Shown here piece after piece: positions 16,657-25,837 of a stretch of DNA of 37,715 nucleotides. Position 1 is the first letter of the stretch; each line of letters begins with the position of its first letter. The position numbers and the translations under genes were made by a program. The stretch lies in the NCBI GenBank assembly GCA_937924145.1, contig CALDTJ010000633.1, positions 1 to 37,715 of the forward strand, written 5' to 3'. The DNA is from an uncultured Saprospiraceae bacterium. Lineage in GTDB: Bacteria > Bacteroidota > Bacteroidia > Chitinophagales > Saprospiraceae. Under the pieces are notes generated by a model. That model was not told where the DNA came from and searched no databases. It was given only the letters and a program-made list of their open reading frames with translations.

Positions 16657-17937
16657 TTAACAAATAACCTCCATTCCTACATAACTATGCAATGCTTTCG
16701 GCAATTTGATACCTTCTTCCGTCTGATTATTCTCTAGTAATGCCGCTACAATTCTTGCCAAAGCTAAGGCACTTCCATTTAAGGTATGAGCCAAATGCGT
16801 TTTTTTGTCCGCACCTTTATAACGAACTTTCAAACGATTACTTTGATAAGTTTCAAAATTAGAAACAGAACTCACCTCTAACCATCTTTTTTGCGCAGCA
16901 GAATAAACTTCAAAATCGTAAGTCAAAGCAGACGTAAATCCTAAGTCTCCACCACAAAGCGTTAATATTCGATAAGGTAATTCTAATTTTTGCAATAATC
17001 CTTCCACGTGATTAAGCATTTCTTGCAAAACGTCATAAGATTTTTCTGGATGTACAATTTGTACAATTTCCACCTTATCAAATTGGTGTACTCTATTCAA
17101 TCCCTTAGTATCTTTTCCATAAGACCCTGCCTCTCTTCTGAAACAAGGCGTATGTCCCGTCATTTTAATTGGAAAATCCTTTTCGTTTATTATGACGTCA
17201 CGATACACATTAGTCACAGGTACTTCTGCTGTTGGTATCAAATAAAGGTTATCTTTTGTCGCATGATACATCTGTCCTTCCTTATCAGGTAATTGTCCTG
17301 TAGCTCTTGCAGAATCTTCGTTCACCAACAAAGGCGGTATAATCTCCTCATAACCAGCCTTATGCGCTTCATCTAAAAAGAAATTGATTAAGCCTCTTTG
17401 CAAACGAGCCCCTTTTCCTCTAAAAAGAGGGAAACCAGCACCAGTAATTTTTGCACCTAGACCAAAATCAAATAAATTATATTTTTCGCCTAATTCCCAG
17501 TGTGGTTGAGCTTTATCTCCCATATCTGGTAAATCGCCAGCCCAATCTTGAAGCACCTCATTATCTTCATCTGTATTACCAGCAGGAACTTTCGGGTTTG
17601 GTACATTCGGAATTTCCAAAAGTCCATTGGTCAAGTCTTCTTTGATTTGACGCATTGCACTTTCTAATTCCTTGACTTTTCCTTTTTGGCTCTCTACTTG
17701 CGCTTTCAAACCTTCTGCCTCGGTTCTTTTTCCAGCCTTATACAATCCACCAATTTCTTTTGACAATTTATTATTGGCAGCTAAAATGGTATCTAATTCT
17801 GTTTGGGTACTTTTTCGGCGATCATCTAATGCCAATACTTGATCTACTATTTCTAACCTTGCACCAGCATAATTTCGAGTTTTCAATCCTGCTAAAACTC
17901 GCTCTTTATTTTCTCGAATAAAATTAACTTGTAACAT
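16657..17937 (-). CDS. serS: Seryl-tRNA synthetase
   Basis: 426 residues, the normal length. The N-terminal 100 residues form the long antiparallel coiled-coil arm that grips the tRNA (TELDTILAANNKLSKEIGGLYKAGKRTEAEGLKAQVE). The class II core includes LIPTAEVPVTNVYRD, motif 2 in TPCFRREAGSYGKDTKGLNRVHQFDKVE and motif 3 near LNGSALALARIVAALLENNQ. It charges tRNA-Ser (and tRNA-Sec) with serine in the cytoplasm. Upstream lies a 162-bp imperfect palindrome starting only 24 bases before the ATG, so the leader may be highly structured or transcribed from inside the element. Confidence 0.98.
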   Translation of the reverse strand: MLQVNFIRENKERVLAGLKTRNYAGARLEIVDQVLALDDRRKSTQTELDTILAANNKLSKEIGGLYKAGKRTEAEGLKAQVESQKGKVKELESAMRQIKEDLTNGLLEIPNVPNPKVPAGNTDEDNEVLQDWAGDLPDMGDKAQPHWELGEKYNLFDFGLGAKITGAGFPLFRGKGARLQRGLINFFLDEAHKAGYEEIIPPLLVNEDSARATGQLPDKEGQMYHATKDNLYLIPTAEVPVTNVYRDVIINEKDFPIKMTGHTPCFRREAGSYGKDTKGLNRVHQFDKVEIVQIVHPEKSYDVLQEMLNHVEGLLQKLELPYRILTLCGGDLGFTSALTYDFEVYSAAQKRWLEVSSVSNFETYQSNRLKVRYKGADKKTHLAHTLNGSALALARIVAALLENNQTEEGIKLPKALHSYVGMEVIC

Positions 17938-17960
17938 AAATTTCGCTATTGGTAATTTGT

Positions 17961-18122
17961 AAGTAATATGGATTGATTAATCGGGTAAAATTTAGAGCTA
18001 AGATTTTTTTGATAGTTTTTGCCAAAAAATCAATGAATAGCACCGCTATTGATTTATTTTTTGGTGAAAAATAGCGGAAAAAGATAGCTATAAATTATCC
18101 GATTAATTGAGCCGCATTACTT
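17961..18122. repeat. 162-bp imperfect palindrome (fold-back element) upstream of serS
   Basis: The sequence runs AAGTAAT...ATTACTT, with the outer arms matching around ATTAATCGG/CCGATTAAT and AGCTA/TAGCT. The core arms CCAAAAAATCAATGAATAGC (18022-18041) and GCTATTGATTTATTTTTTGG (18045-18064) pair at 18 of 20 positions across a 3-base loop. Overall the halves are roughly three-quarters complementary. It contains no open frame. It could be a MITE-like insertion or a structured serS leader. Confidence 0.75.
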
Positions 18123-18425
18123 GTAATGTTATAAATGGGACTGCCCTATTATCAGACGTATGTAAAAGAACAAAGGATTCTTTATTTTAGAAAATCCTAA
18201 GATGATAAACACTTAATTTTTTAATTCTCTAACAAAATCTTTAAAACGAGAAAAAATTTATTTTGCAATCATTGATTTCGCCCTATTATATGAACGCAAA
18301 AACACTACAATTCTTTACAAAAAAGAGCGTTTATAATATAAATGAGGTGAAAGCACTTCTTTTTTTTGAATAATTTCAGCATAAATAACTAATTATTTGA
18401 TAATTTAGTTTCCTATACTTTTTTT

Positions 18426-18492
18426 TAAAAAGAGTCAATTTGTTCGCAAAAACGAACAAAAATCGCTCAAATGAGATAAAAAGAGTCAATTT
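18426..18492 (+). repeat. Pair of 16-bp direct repeats in the serS-rho gap
   Basis: TAAAAAGAGTCAATTT occurs perfectly at 18426-18441 and 18477-18492, 51 bases apart. The hairpin TTGTTCG-6-CGAACAA overlaps the end of the first copy. Confidence 0.7.
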
Positions 18493-18592
18493 CTACTTAA
18501 ATATTACGAAAAAATGCCATTTTTTGTACCTACCTTAAAAATGGTATTCTTTTTGCAATATTGATTTTGTCTAAATTTTTGCAAAGATACTA

Positions 18593-18622
18593 TTTGAAAT
18601 TAGAAATATAAATGTATTTTTG
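18593..18622 (+). promoter_or_regulatory. Candidate rho promoter
   Basis: TTTG (18593-18596), 18 bases, TATTTTTG (18615-18622). An opposing - strand -7 element, TATCTTTG (18589-18582), with TTTA 19 bases away overlaps it, giving a divergent pair. Confidence 0.5.
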
Positions 18623-18670
18623 CATCAACAATAATTCATACCTCTGAATTAATTTCCTTTTCGATACCAT

Positions 18671-18689
18671 TTTCAGAGAGTCTCTGAAA
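18671..18689. promoter_or_regulatory. Perfect operator-like dyad in the putative rho leader
   Basis: TTTCAGAGA-G-TCTCTGAAA is a 9-bp perfect inverted repeat around one base. It lies about 45 bases after the candidate start of transcription. Confidence 0.4.
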
Positions 18690-19265
18690 CTAAATTCCTT
18701 CTCTTTCTTCCCAATCCAATGATTTTTCAAAAGATTTAAAAGATTGCTCATTAGGAGTTTAGTAACAACCAAAAGCTAAATACCCAGTCTCTTATTCCAG
18801 TTTCCATAGATTTCGATTTAGAAAACTAGAGCGTTTGACAATTCTTTTCTTTTGAAAAAAAATCTAACTTTTAGATTGGCCCAAGTGGGCGGAACTTTCA
18901 TCAGCAGAAAAAATTCCCCACTAAGAAAATGACGGAAATTAAATCCCGTGTTTTTCAAATATGAGTTTTTTTCCAAAGCAAACCACCTTTTGAAGTTAAG
19001 CTTTATAATAGATTAAAATCTATTAGAAAAATATTCTATTAAGAAACCAATTACGGAAATTACTTTTCAGTCAATATCAAAGAATAATTCCATTTAAAAA
19101 ATAATGAAGAGATAATCTTAAGATTACTAATAGTTCTAAAAGCTAGGACTAGTATTCGTCTTAAAATTTCCTTTACTAATAGATCTTGATAAATACTTTT
19201 CCACTATACATACTAGTTTTTATCTGAAACACACAAATTTTTAACAGTAACATTATATTACCATA

Positions 19266-20963
19266 ATGATATACGATATTCTACAGTTGAATGACATGTT
19301 AGTCCCTGAATTAAGGGAGCTAGCAGAGAAATTAGAACTAAAATCGTATAAGCGATTAAACAAACAAGAGCTTATATACAAAATTTTAGATGCCCAAGCT
19401 TTAGGTAGCAACGGCGAAGAAGAAACTGCGCCTAAAGCAAAAGCTAAGAAAGTTGCTAAAAGTGTAGCAGTAGTTGAAGCAGAAGCGGAGACACCTACCG
19501 AGGAAGACGACAACGACGAAGAAGATGACGACGAGGAGGAAAAAGAAAAGGAAGAAGAAGAGGAAGAGGAAGAACGTCCAAGAAAAAAGATAATCCTCAG
19601 GAAAAAATCCGAAAGATCGGAGGAGGAAAGTGGGGATGACCGAGATAGAGATCGGGACCGTCGCTCAGATCGAGGAGACCGAGACAATAGAGATCGAGAC
19701 CGAGGTAGAGGTAGGGATCGAGATCGTGGTGGTAGAGATCGAGACCGTGACCGTGACCGAGATCGTGGCAGAGGGCGAAGAAAATATGAAGATCAAAATG
19801 TTGAGGAAGAAGATCCAAACAACCCTAAGTTTAATATCGAGTTAGATGGTATTATAGAAGGAGAAGGTATTTTAGAAATGATGCCTGATGGTTACGGATT
19901 TTTACGTTCTTCTGATTATAACTATTTGACTTCTCCTGATGATATTTATGTATCACCATCTCAAATAAAATTATTTGGTCTAAGAACGGGAGATACTGTT
20001 AGAGGAGCTATTCGTCCTCCAAAGGAAGGTGAAAAATATTTTGCCTTACTAAGAGTATCTCGAATCAATGGGCTTTTACCACAAGATATTAGAGATAGAG
20101 TACCTTTCGATTATTTAACGCCTCTTTTCCCAACGGAGAAATTCAAATTAGGTACTTCTCCAACCGGTAGAGATATTGGTGTTAGAATGATTGATTTGTT
20201 CACACCGATTGGAAAAGGTCAACGTGGACTAATCGTAGCACAGCCTAAAACGGGTAAAACATTCTTATTAAAGGATATTGCTAACGCAATTACTAAAAAT
20301 CACCCTGAAACTTATATGATTGTACTTCTAGTGGACGAACGTCCTGAAGAGGTAACAGATATGAGGAGAAATACGAATGCAGAAGTTGTAGCATCAACGT
20401 TCGATGAGCCAGCTGAAAACCATGTAAGAGTAGCAGGTATTGTCTTAGAAAAAGCAAAACGATTAGTAGAGTGTGGTCACGATGTCATCATTCTTTTAGA
20501 TTCAATCACTCGTTTGGCTAGAGCATACAACACGGTTGCCCCAGCAAGTGGTAAGGTATTATCTGGTGGTGTAGAGGCTAATGCTTTACACAAACCTAAG
20601 AAGTTCTTTGGTGCAGCTAGAAATATTGAACATGGAGGTTCTTTGACGATCTTAGCAACTGCCTTAATTGATACAGGATCTAAGATGGATCAAGTTATCT
20701 TTGAAGAATTCAAAGGTACAGGTAACATGGAACTTCAATTAGATAGACAATTGGCCAATAAGCGGATGTATCCTGCGATTGACTTGAATAAATCAAGTAC
20801 TCGTCGAGATGACTTATTAGTAGATAAAGATTCTTTACAACGAATGATTATCTTACGTAATCACTTGTCTGATATGAAACCAGAAGAAGCTTTCTCATTC
20901 TTGAGAAAACAAATGGTGAATTCTTCTAATAATGATGAGTTATTGACTTCAATGAATCGTTAA
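19266..20963 (+). CDS. rho: Transcription termination factor Rho with acidic and Arg/Asp-rich insert
   Basis: 565 residues, versus about 420 in E. coli; the excess is an insert. Residues 1-50 are the Rho N-terminal helical domain ([34 protein letters not shown]). Residues 58-105 are strongly acidic. Residues 117-175 are dense RD/DR and RG repeats, probably disordered. The RNA-binding fold follows ([20 protein letters not shown]), then the ATPase with the P-loop [14 protein letters not shown], Walker [17 protein letters not shown] and [14 protein letters not shown]. It is a hexameric helicase that ends transcription on untranslated RNA. Such inserts are typical of Bacteroidota Rho, and in Bacteroides the disordered part has been linked to condensate formation. 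Confidence 0.97.
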   Translation: MIYDILQLNDMLVPELRELAEKLELKSYKRLNKQELIYKILDAQALGSNGEEETAPKAKAKKVAKSVAVVEAEAETPTEEDDNDEEDDDEEEKEKEEEEEEEERPRKKIILRKKSERSEEESGDDRDRDRDRRSDRGDRDNRDRDRGRGRDRDRGGRDRDRDRDRDRGRGRRKYEDQNVEEEDPNNPKFNIELDGIIEGEGILEMMPDGYGFLRSSDYNYLTSPDDIYVSPSQIKLFGLRTGDTVRGAIRPPKEGEKYFALLRVSRINGLLPQDIRDRVPFDYLTPLFPTEKFKLGTSPTGRDIGVRMIDLFTPIGKGQRGLIVAQPKTGKTFLLKDIANAITKNHPETYMIVLLVDERPEEVTDMRRNTNAEVVASTFDEPAENHVRVAGIVLEKAKRLVECGHDVIILLDSITRLARAYNTVAPASGKVLSGGVEANALHKPKKFFGAARNIEHGGSLTILATALIDTGSKMDQVIFEEFKGTGNMELQLDRQLANKRMYPAIDLNKSSTRRDDLLVDKDSLQRMIILRNHLSDMKPEEAFSFLRKQMVNSSNNDELLTSMNR

Positions 20964-20981
20964 AAACGATAAAAAATAAAG

Positions 20982-21017
20982 AAAAGGGGAGACAGTTGCT
21001 ACTGTTTCCCCTTTTTT
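20982..21017. terminator. Bidirectional terminator after rho
   Basis: AAAAGGGGAGACAGT (20982-20996), loop TGCT, ACTGTTTCCCCTTTT (21001-21015), then TT. It is a 15-bp stem with one wobble pair, shared with the convergent gene that ends at 21038. Confidence 0.88.
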
Positions 21018-21037
21018 GTTAGCCCGTTCAATGACTA

Positions 21038-21982
21038 TTATTTATAATCGTATAATTTTTTCAATCGCTTTTCAACTTCTTTTACCACGTTTTCTTGCGT
21101 TTCAATTTCTCTAACTTTCTTTTTTTGATCTTTCTCGTTGGTAATAATTTTTTCCTTAGACTCCTTGATTGTCTTTTTAGCATTTTCAATCGTCTTCTTT
21201 AATTTCTTTTCTTCTTTTTCTGCTTTTTTCTGAACACCTTTAGCACTTTTCACTTTCTTCTCTTCTCCTCTAATAGATTTTTTAATCGTCTTCTTTTCGC
21301 CTTTTGATGTAGCATTTTCTAATAAGACCTCAAGACTATCTTTTTCAATTTCAAAAAGATCCTCCGCTAATCTTACATTTTTCACTGCCTCTTTTTGATC
21401 GTCATCATTGGTAATCAACGCCTTCTCGGAGCTTTCAATATCTTTTTCTGCGTTTTTGATATCTTTATGATAATCTTCATTATCTTTCTTCAACTTCTTC
21501 AAATCCTTTTCAAATTTAGCAAGATTTTTTTCTTCTCCATTTAATTCTTGCTTTACAGTCTCAATTCGAACCTCTAAAGCATAATCATTTAATAGTTTTT
21601 CAGCCTCCTTGAATTCATCATTATGGTCAGCAGAAGATAAATATCCGTCACTCATAGATATCCACATGGACAATTCAACATCATCACTTTCACTTTGGAT
21701 TTGAGCATACACTTTTAAGTTACCTTCGCCAATTCCTGAAATATTTCCACCAGTAGTTCTCCATTCTTCTGCTTTTCGATTCTTTTTTGTTTTTCCTTTA
21801 AATTGCTTAGCATAGTCTTTCCAAACTTTCTCTGCAATTTTAGTAGTAGTGTTAGGAATATTAACCACAACGGCATTATTAACACCTTGGCTCATTGCTT
21901 TCTCTTCTTCAGAGACTTGTGCCAATGTAATAGTAATCGTAGAAATTAATAATAGTATAATTAATTGAATTTGCTTTTTCAT
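21038..21982 (-). CDS. Exported Lys/Glu-rich coiled-coil protein of unknown function
   Basis: 314 residues with a signal peptide (MKKQIQLIILLLISTITITLA|Q). Residues 22-130 form a small mixed domain with VVVNIPNTTTKIAEKVWKDYAKQFKGK and a strand-rich part (GNLKVYAQIQSESDDVELSMWISMSDGYLS). From about 140 to the end it is almost uninterrupted Lys/Glu heptad-like sequence, predicted to be a long coiled coil, with a repeated motif (ESSEKALITNDDDQKEAVKNV; ESKEKIITNEKDQKKKVREI). I recognise no enzyme motif. It probably acts in the periplasm. It stands 128 bases downstream of the nucleotidyltransferase gene and may be independently transcribed. Confidence 0.75.
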   Translation of the reverse strand: MKKQIQLIILLLISTITITLAQVSEEEKAMSQGVNNAVVVNIPNTTTKIAEKVWKDYAKQFKGKTKKNRKAEEWRTTGGNISGIGEGNLKVYAQIQSESDDVELSMWISMSDGYLSSADHNDEFKEAEKLLNDYALEVRIETVKQELNGEEKNLAKFEKDLKKLKKDNEDYHKDIKNAEKDIESSEKALITNDDDQKEAVKNVRLAEDLFEIEKDSLEVLLENATSKGEKKTIKKSIRGEEKKVKSAKGVQKKAEKEEKKLKKTIENAKKTIKESKEKIITNEKDQKKKVREIETQENVVKEVEKRLKKLYDYK

Positions 21983-22110
21983 TTTTTTATTTTTTGTAAA
22001 TAAAGATTAGCAGTACAAGATAATAAATGTCTCCAATTATTAATTTGTTTGCTAGTAAAAAACACTATTAAGACGATACTATACAGTAATAGACACTATT
22101 TATAGTTTTT

Positions 22111-23109
22111 TTAACTAAAATCAATCTCTGTATTATCCCCAATATTTAGACTTTGACGCATTCCCGTAATACCAGCATCATTCCCTACTACAGAATTCTG
22201 TAGTACCACTTCCTTAATAGCAGCGTAGTTACCTATAATGGAATTTTTCACGATAGAATAGTTTATCGTCGTATTTTCACCTATGGTCACATGAGGCCCA
22301 ATAATAGAATTTTTGATAATGCAATCTTTACCAATACTCACAGGATTAATTATAATCGTATTATCATATAGTGGTAAATTAGCCGAAGCATATCCCTTTT
22401 TATCTAGCAGAATAGCATTGGTTTCGAGTAAAATAGAAATTTTACCACAGTCATACCAGTTATTTACGCCCATCGTATCAAAAGAGACTCCCTTCTCCAA
22501 CATCCGCATTAAACCATCCGTTAAAGGAAATTCATCACCAGTTCTGCGATTATTTTTTATATTATGACTCAATGATTTTAATAATAATGGAAGGTCTTTT
22601 ACTTTATAAAGTCCAACCATTGCCATATTAGACTTAGGTATTTTAGGCTTTTCAACTAATCTGGTAACCCGTCCATCATCATCAAATTCTACAATACCAA
22701 AATCTCTAGGATCATCTACTTTTCTCACAGCCAAACAAGAATGTTTAGTTGCCATAAAGGCTTTTAGGTCTATGTCTAAAATAGAATCTCCAAAAACGAT
22801 AATCGCCTCATCTACTCCCTTCAGGGCTTTTCTAGCAGTCCAAATGGCATGCCCAGACCCTTCTCTTTCTTTCTGAGAAACAAATTCCTTCTTAAGGTTC
22901 GGATATTGTTCTTCCACATACAGCTTTATCTTCTCTCCTAAATAACCGATAATAAAAACAAACTCCTCTACCCCAACTTCCAGTAATTGGTCGATGATAA
23001 AGGAAATAATTGGTTTCCCTGCAATTGGAATCAGCGGTTTAGGCTGAGTATAAGTAAGCGGTCGAAGACGTGTTCCTGCTCCAGCCACTGGAATTATCGC
23101 TTTCATCAT
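22111..23109 (-). CDS. Sugar-1-phosphate nucleotidyltransferase with C-terminal left-handed beta helix
   Basis: 332 residues. The N-terminal Rossmann-like domain carries the nucleotide signature GAGTRLRPLTYTQPKPLIPIAGKPI (residues 10-34) and FGDSILDIDL, which holds the metal-binding Asp. From about 250 to the end, hexapeptide-like repeats (IGKDCIIKNSIIGPHVTIGENTTINYSIVKNSIIGN) form a left-handed beta helix. This two-domain plan is that of glucose-1-phosphate thymidylyl- or uridylyltransferases and mannose-1-phosphate guanylyltransferases. The sugar and nucleotide cannot be read from the sequence; the archaeal-type GlmU/RmlA-like group is closest by motif. It would supply activated sugar for surface polysaccharide. 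The start could equally be the second Met. Confidence 0.88.
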   Translation of the reverse strand: MMKAIIPVAGAGTRLRPLTYTQPKPLIPIAGKPIISFIIDQLLEVGVEEFVFIIGYLGEKIKLYVEEQYPNLKKEFVSQKEREGSGHAIWTARKALKGVDEAIIVFGDSILDIDLKAFMATKHSCLAVRKVDDPRDFGIVEFDDDGRVTRLVEKPKIPKSNMAMVGLYKVKDLPLLLKSLSHNIKNNRRTGDEFPLTDGLMRMLEKGVSFDTMGVNNWYDCGKISILLETNAILLDKKGYASANLPLYDNTIIINPVSIGKDCIIKNSIIGPHVTIGENTTINYSIVKNSIIGNYAAIKEVVLQNSVVGNDAGITGMRQSLNIGDNTEIDFS

Positions 23110-23212
23110 ATTTTATACTTAAAGAAGTAGGAAATTAGTCATTAATTTTGAAAAGTTAAGCAGTAATAGACTATTTAATGGACAAACTGCATACTGTCAA
23201 CTGCCTACTACA

Positions 23213-24343
23213 CTATAGTCTTCTTTGTACACGTTCTGCCATATCGGTTTTCCAAGACTTAAATGTACCTAATTCAATGTGCTTTCTAGCCTCTCCTACT
23301 AACCATAAATAGAACGTAAGGTTATGCAAAGTAGCAATTTGAGCACCTAATAATTCTTTAGTGGTAATTAAATGTCTTAAATAGGATTTTGAATAAAATT
23401 GGCTAGTCGAACAAGTACTATTTGCGTCAATTGGAGAGAAGTCTTCTTTCCATTTTGCATTCTTAAAATTAATCACTCCCTCCGAGGTATAGACCAAACC
23501 ATGTCGACCATTTCTAGAAGGTAGTACACAATCGAACATATCTATCCCCAAATCAATACACTCCAACAGGTTAGCAGGCGTTCCAACACCCATTAAATAT
23601 CGAGGTTTTTCTTTGGGTAAAATACCACAAACTATCTCTGTCATTTCGTACATTTCTTCAGCAGGTTCGCCTACTGATAAACCACCAATTGCATTCGCTT
23701 GTTGATCAGATTCTGCAATAACTTCCGCAGATATTTTTCGAAGATCTTTATAGGTACTGCCTTGTACTATCGGGAAAAAAGTTTGCTCATATCCATAATG
23801 TCCTTCCCCTGCATCAAAATGTTTAATACATCTTTTTAGCCAACGATGTGTCATCTGCATCGACCGCTTAGCATAGCGATAATCACAAGGATAAGGAGTG
23901 CATTCATCGAACGCCATAATAATATCCCCTCCAATTACTCGCTGAATATCTATCGCTCTTTCGGGGCTAAAAAAATGTTTAGAACCATCTATATGAGAGG
24001 CGAAGGTTACGCCTTCTTCTTTTATCTTTCGTCGGCCACTCAATGAGTATACTTGGTAGCCTCCACTATCTGTCAATATAGGTTTATTCCAACCATTAAA
24101 CTTATGCAAACCACCAGCTTTGCCTAAAATATCTAGACCAGGTCTCATGTACAAATGATAGGTATTTCCTAGTATAATTTGAGCTTTTATTTCGTCAGTC
24201 AATTCGCGGTGATGAATACCTTTTACCGTTCCTGCTGTACCTACAGGCATAAAAATAGGCGTTTGAATTTTGCCATGGGCTGTTTCAATCACACCAGTGC
24301 GCGCAGCCGAATCTTTAGCAGTATGTTCTATCGTAAACTTCAT
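23213..24343 (-). CDS. tgt: tRNA-guanine(34) transglycosylase (queuine/preQ1 insertion)
   Basis: 376 residues, the usual length. Catalytic residues are in place: Asp92 in LTDSGGYQVYSL and the nucleophile Asp271 in MFDCVLPSRNGRHG; the substrate loop GGLSVGEP is at 220-226. It exchanges guanine at the wobble position of GUN-anticodon tRNAs for preQ1, and tRNA-Asp(GTC) of this window would be a substrate. Unusual feature: the zinc site that normally reads C-x-C-xx-C ... H has Ser309, Cys311, Ser314 and His340 here, so two of four ligands are missing. The protein otherwise looks intact. It lies 66 bases after rodA on the same strand. Confidence 0.96.
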   Translation of the reverse strand: MKFTIEHTAKDSAARTGVIETAHGKIQTPIFMPVGTAGTVKGIHHRELTDEIKAQIILGNTYHLYMRPGLDILGKAGGLHKFNGWNKPILTDSGGYQVYSLSGRRKIKEEGVTFASHIDGSKHFFSPERAIDIQRVIGGDIIMAFDECTPYPCDYRYAKRSMQMTHRWLKRCIKHFDAGEGHYGYEQTFFPIVQGSTYKDLRKISAEVIAESDQQANAIGGLSVGEPAEEMYEMTEIVCGILPKEKPRYLMGVGTPANLLECIDLGIDMFDCVLPSRNGRHGLVYTSEGVINFKNAKWKEDFSPIDANSTCSTSQFYSKSYLRHLITTKELLGAQIATLHNLTFYLWLVGEARKHIELGTFKSWKTDMAERVQRRL

Positions 24344-24409
24344 TTGGCAAAAATAGGGAAAAGTTGGTAAGAAATGACGAAAAAACAGACTAGTGATCTA
24401 GCAATCTTT

Positions 24410-25816
24410 TTATATCCTAAATCTATTACTATCTAACTTTAATACTAAACCAATCATAATGGAAAAAATAAGCAGAGAAGACCCTCCTTTGCTAATAAAA
24501 GGCAGTGGAATACCAATAATAGGCATAATGCCCATGGTCATTCCAATATTGATAAAGAAATGAATAAAAATAATACCTGCTATACCATAGCAATAAAAAC
24601 GAGAAAAATTGGAGCGTTGCCGTTCAGCAACCATAACTAATCGAAAGAGTAATAAAAAAAATAAAATCATCAAAGAAAAACTACCAGCAAAACCCTGCTC
24701 CTCTCCTACTGTACAGAAAATAAAATCAGTAAATTGTTCTGGCACATATTCTAACTTAGTCATAACTCCTTTCAAGAAACCTTTGCCCTGAGGTCCACCA
24801 GAACCAATTGCCATCTTGGATTGATTGACATTGTACAATGCACCTCGAGGATCACTTTTACTTGGGTTCAACCAAACATTAATTCTTTCCTGTTGATGTT
24901 TTTCTAAGGCATTATTAAAGGCATAGCTTGCGGTAAATACTAAAGCACTTCCTGCCAAAAGACCACTTGCAAGTACCATGACCAATCGTTCTTTTCTATT
25001 TTGCCACTCTATCCAGCCATAGCCTAAAAAAGCAGCCATAGCCAATGGTAAAGCATAGATAACAAAATCTAAATAGACTAAATAAATAGTACCGACGATT
25101 ACAGTCAACGCTATTAATAATGGGTTTCTCTTCTTTTTAAAACCTACAGCTAATGCTACAATAGCAACTAAGGTAAGGCCTAGAATAATATTTAAGGCAG
25201 GATACATTAAAGCTAAAATAAAGACTGTACCAACGAAAGCTCCAATGATATAAATATTTGCACTTAACCCCGCACGGTATAAAACAATCATAAAGGAAGT
25301 AAAGACCAATGCAGATCCTGCATCTGATTGTAACAGAATCAAAAACATCGGAGCAATAAATAAGCCTACAGCAATTACTTGATGCTTTAATTCTCGCATA
25401 GAGGTACTAAAAGAACTAAGATAAGTACTGAGAGCGAGACAAGTACCAAATTTGGCAAACTCAGAGGGTTGAAAAGAAAAACCACCGAATATAAACCAAG
25501 AACGAGCACCATTTATTTTAGGCCCTAAAAAGAGCACTAAAACAAGTAAGACAAGTCCAACAATATAAAAAAGGTAAGAAAAGGTCTGAAAGAACTTCCA
25601 GTCGATAAAATACAATAAAAACATACCAACAAAGGATATACCGATCCAAATCGTCTGACGTCCTACTGGTCTAATCAAAAAATCGCTGATTCCATTATAC
25701 CCATCCTCGTAGCCAACAGTAAAAATCATCAACCAGCCCACTAATACCAAACATAGGTATATGGAAAAAGTCGTCCAATCTAAGCCTCTATAGATGCCTG
25801 TTGATGTAAATTTCAT
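24410..25816 (-). CDS. rodA: SEDS-family peptidoglycan polymerase RodA
   Basis: 468 residues with about ten membrane helices. The family motifs are NGARSWFIFGGFSFQPSEFAKFGTCL, LQSDAGSALVF, PRGALYNVNQSKMAIGSGG, the loop Asp in VPEQFTDFIFCTVGEEQG and MGIMPIIGIPLPFISKGGSS. The QPSEF and YNVNQSKMAIGSGG wording favours RodA over FtsW. It polymerises lipid II glycan strands during side-wall growth together with a class B PBP, which is not in this window. It is longer than a typical 370-420 residue RodA because of extra membrane segments around 200-290 (LTVIVGTIYLVYLDFVIYAL). The gene begins 21 bases after the SPOR-domain gene and probably shares its promoter. Confidence 0.93.
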   Translation of the reverse strand: MKFTSTGIYRGLDWTTFSIYLCLVLVGWLMIFTVGYEDGYNGISDFLIRPVGRQTIWIGISFVGMFLLYFIDWKFFQTFSYLFYIVGLVLLVLVLFLGPKINGARSWFIFGGFSFQPSEFAKFGTCLALSTYLSSFSTSMRELKHQVIAVGLFIAPMFLILLQSDAGSALVFTSFMIVLYRAGLSANIYIIGAFVGTVFILALMYPALNIILGLTLVAIVALAVGFKKKRNPLLIALTVIVGTIYLVYLDFVIYALPLAMAAFLGYGWIEWQNRKERLVMVLASGLLAGSALVFTASYAFNNALEKHQQERINVWLNPSKSDPRGALYNVNQSKMAIGSGGPQGKGFLKGVMTKLEYVPEQFTDFIFCTVGEEQGFAGSFSLMILFFLLLFRLVMVAERQRSNFSRFYCYGIAGIIFIHFFINIGMTMGIMPIIGIPLPFISKGGSSLLIFSIMIGLVLKLDSNRFRI

Positions 25817-25837
25817 TTTATCGGTTATCGAAAGTTA

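Larger units (their letters stand above)
18123..19265. other. Gene-free 1.1-kb stretch, probable long rho leader
   Basis: Between serS and rho I see no credible gene; the 60-residue - strand ORF at 18590 has no recognisable features. The stretch contains a 16-bp direct repeat (18426 and 18477) around the hairpin TTGTTCG/CGAACAA (18440-18459). It also holds back-to-back promoter-like elements at 18582-18622 and a 19-base perfect dyad at 18671-18689. If the + strand promoter is real, the rho mRNA has a leader of about 635 bases. Confidence 0.5.

Noticed and set aside
18590-18772. 60-residue - strand ORF in the serS-rho gap
   Set aside because: No recognisable features and it overlaps promoter-like elements.
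19253-19687. Serine-rich 144-residue - strand ORF
   Set aside because: Antisense shadow of the acidic and Arg/Asp-rich part of rho; the Ser runs mirror Glu/Asp codons.
19630-19845. 71-residue + strand ORF with repeated EIE patterns
   Set aside because: Out-of-frame shadow of the RD repeats in rho.
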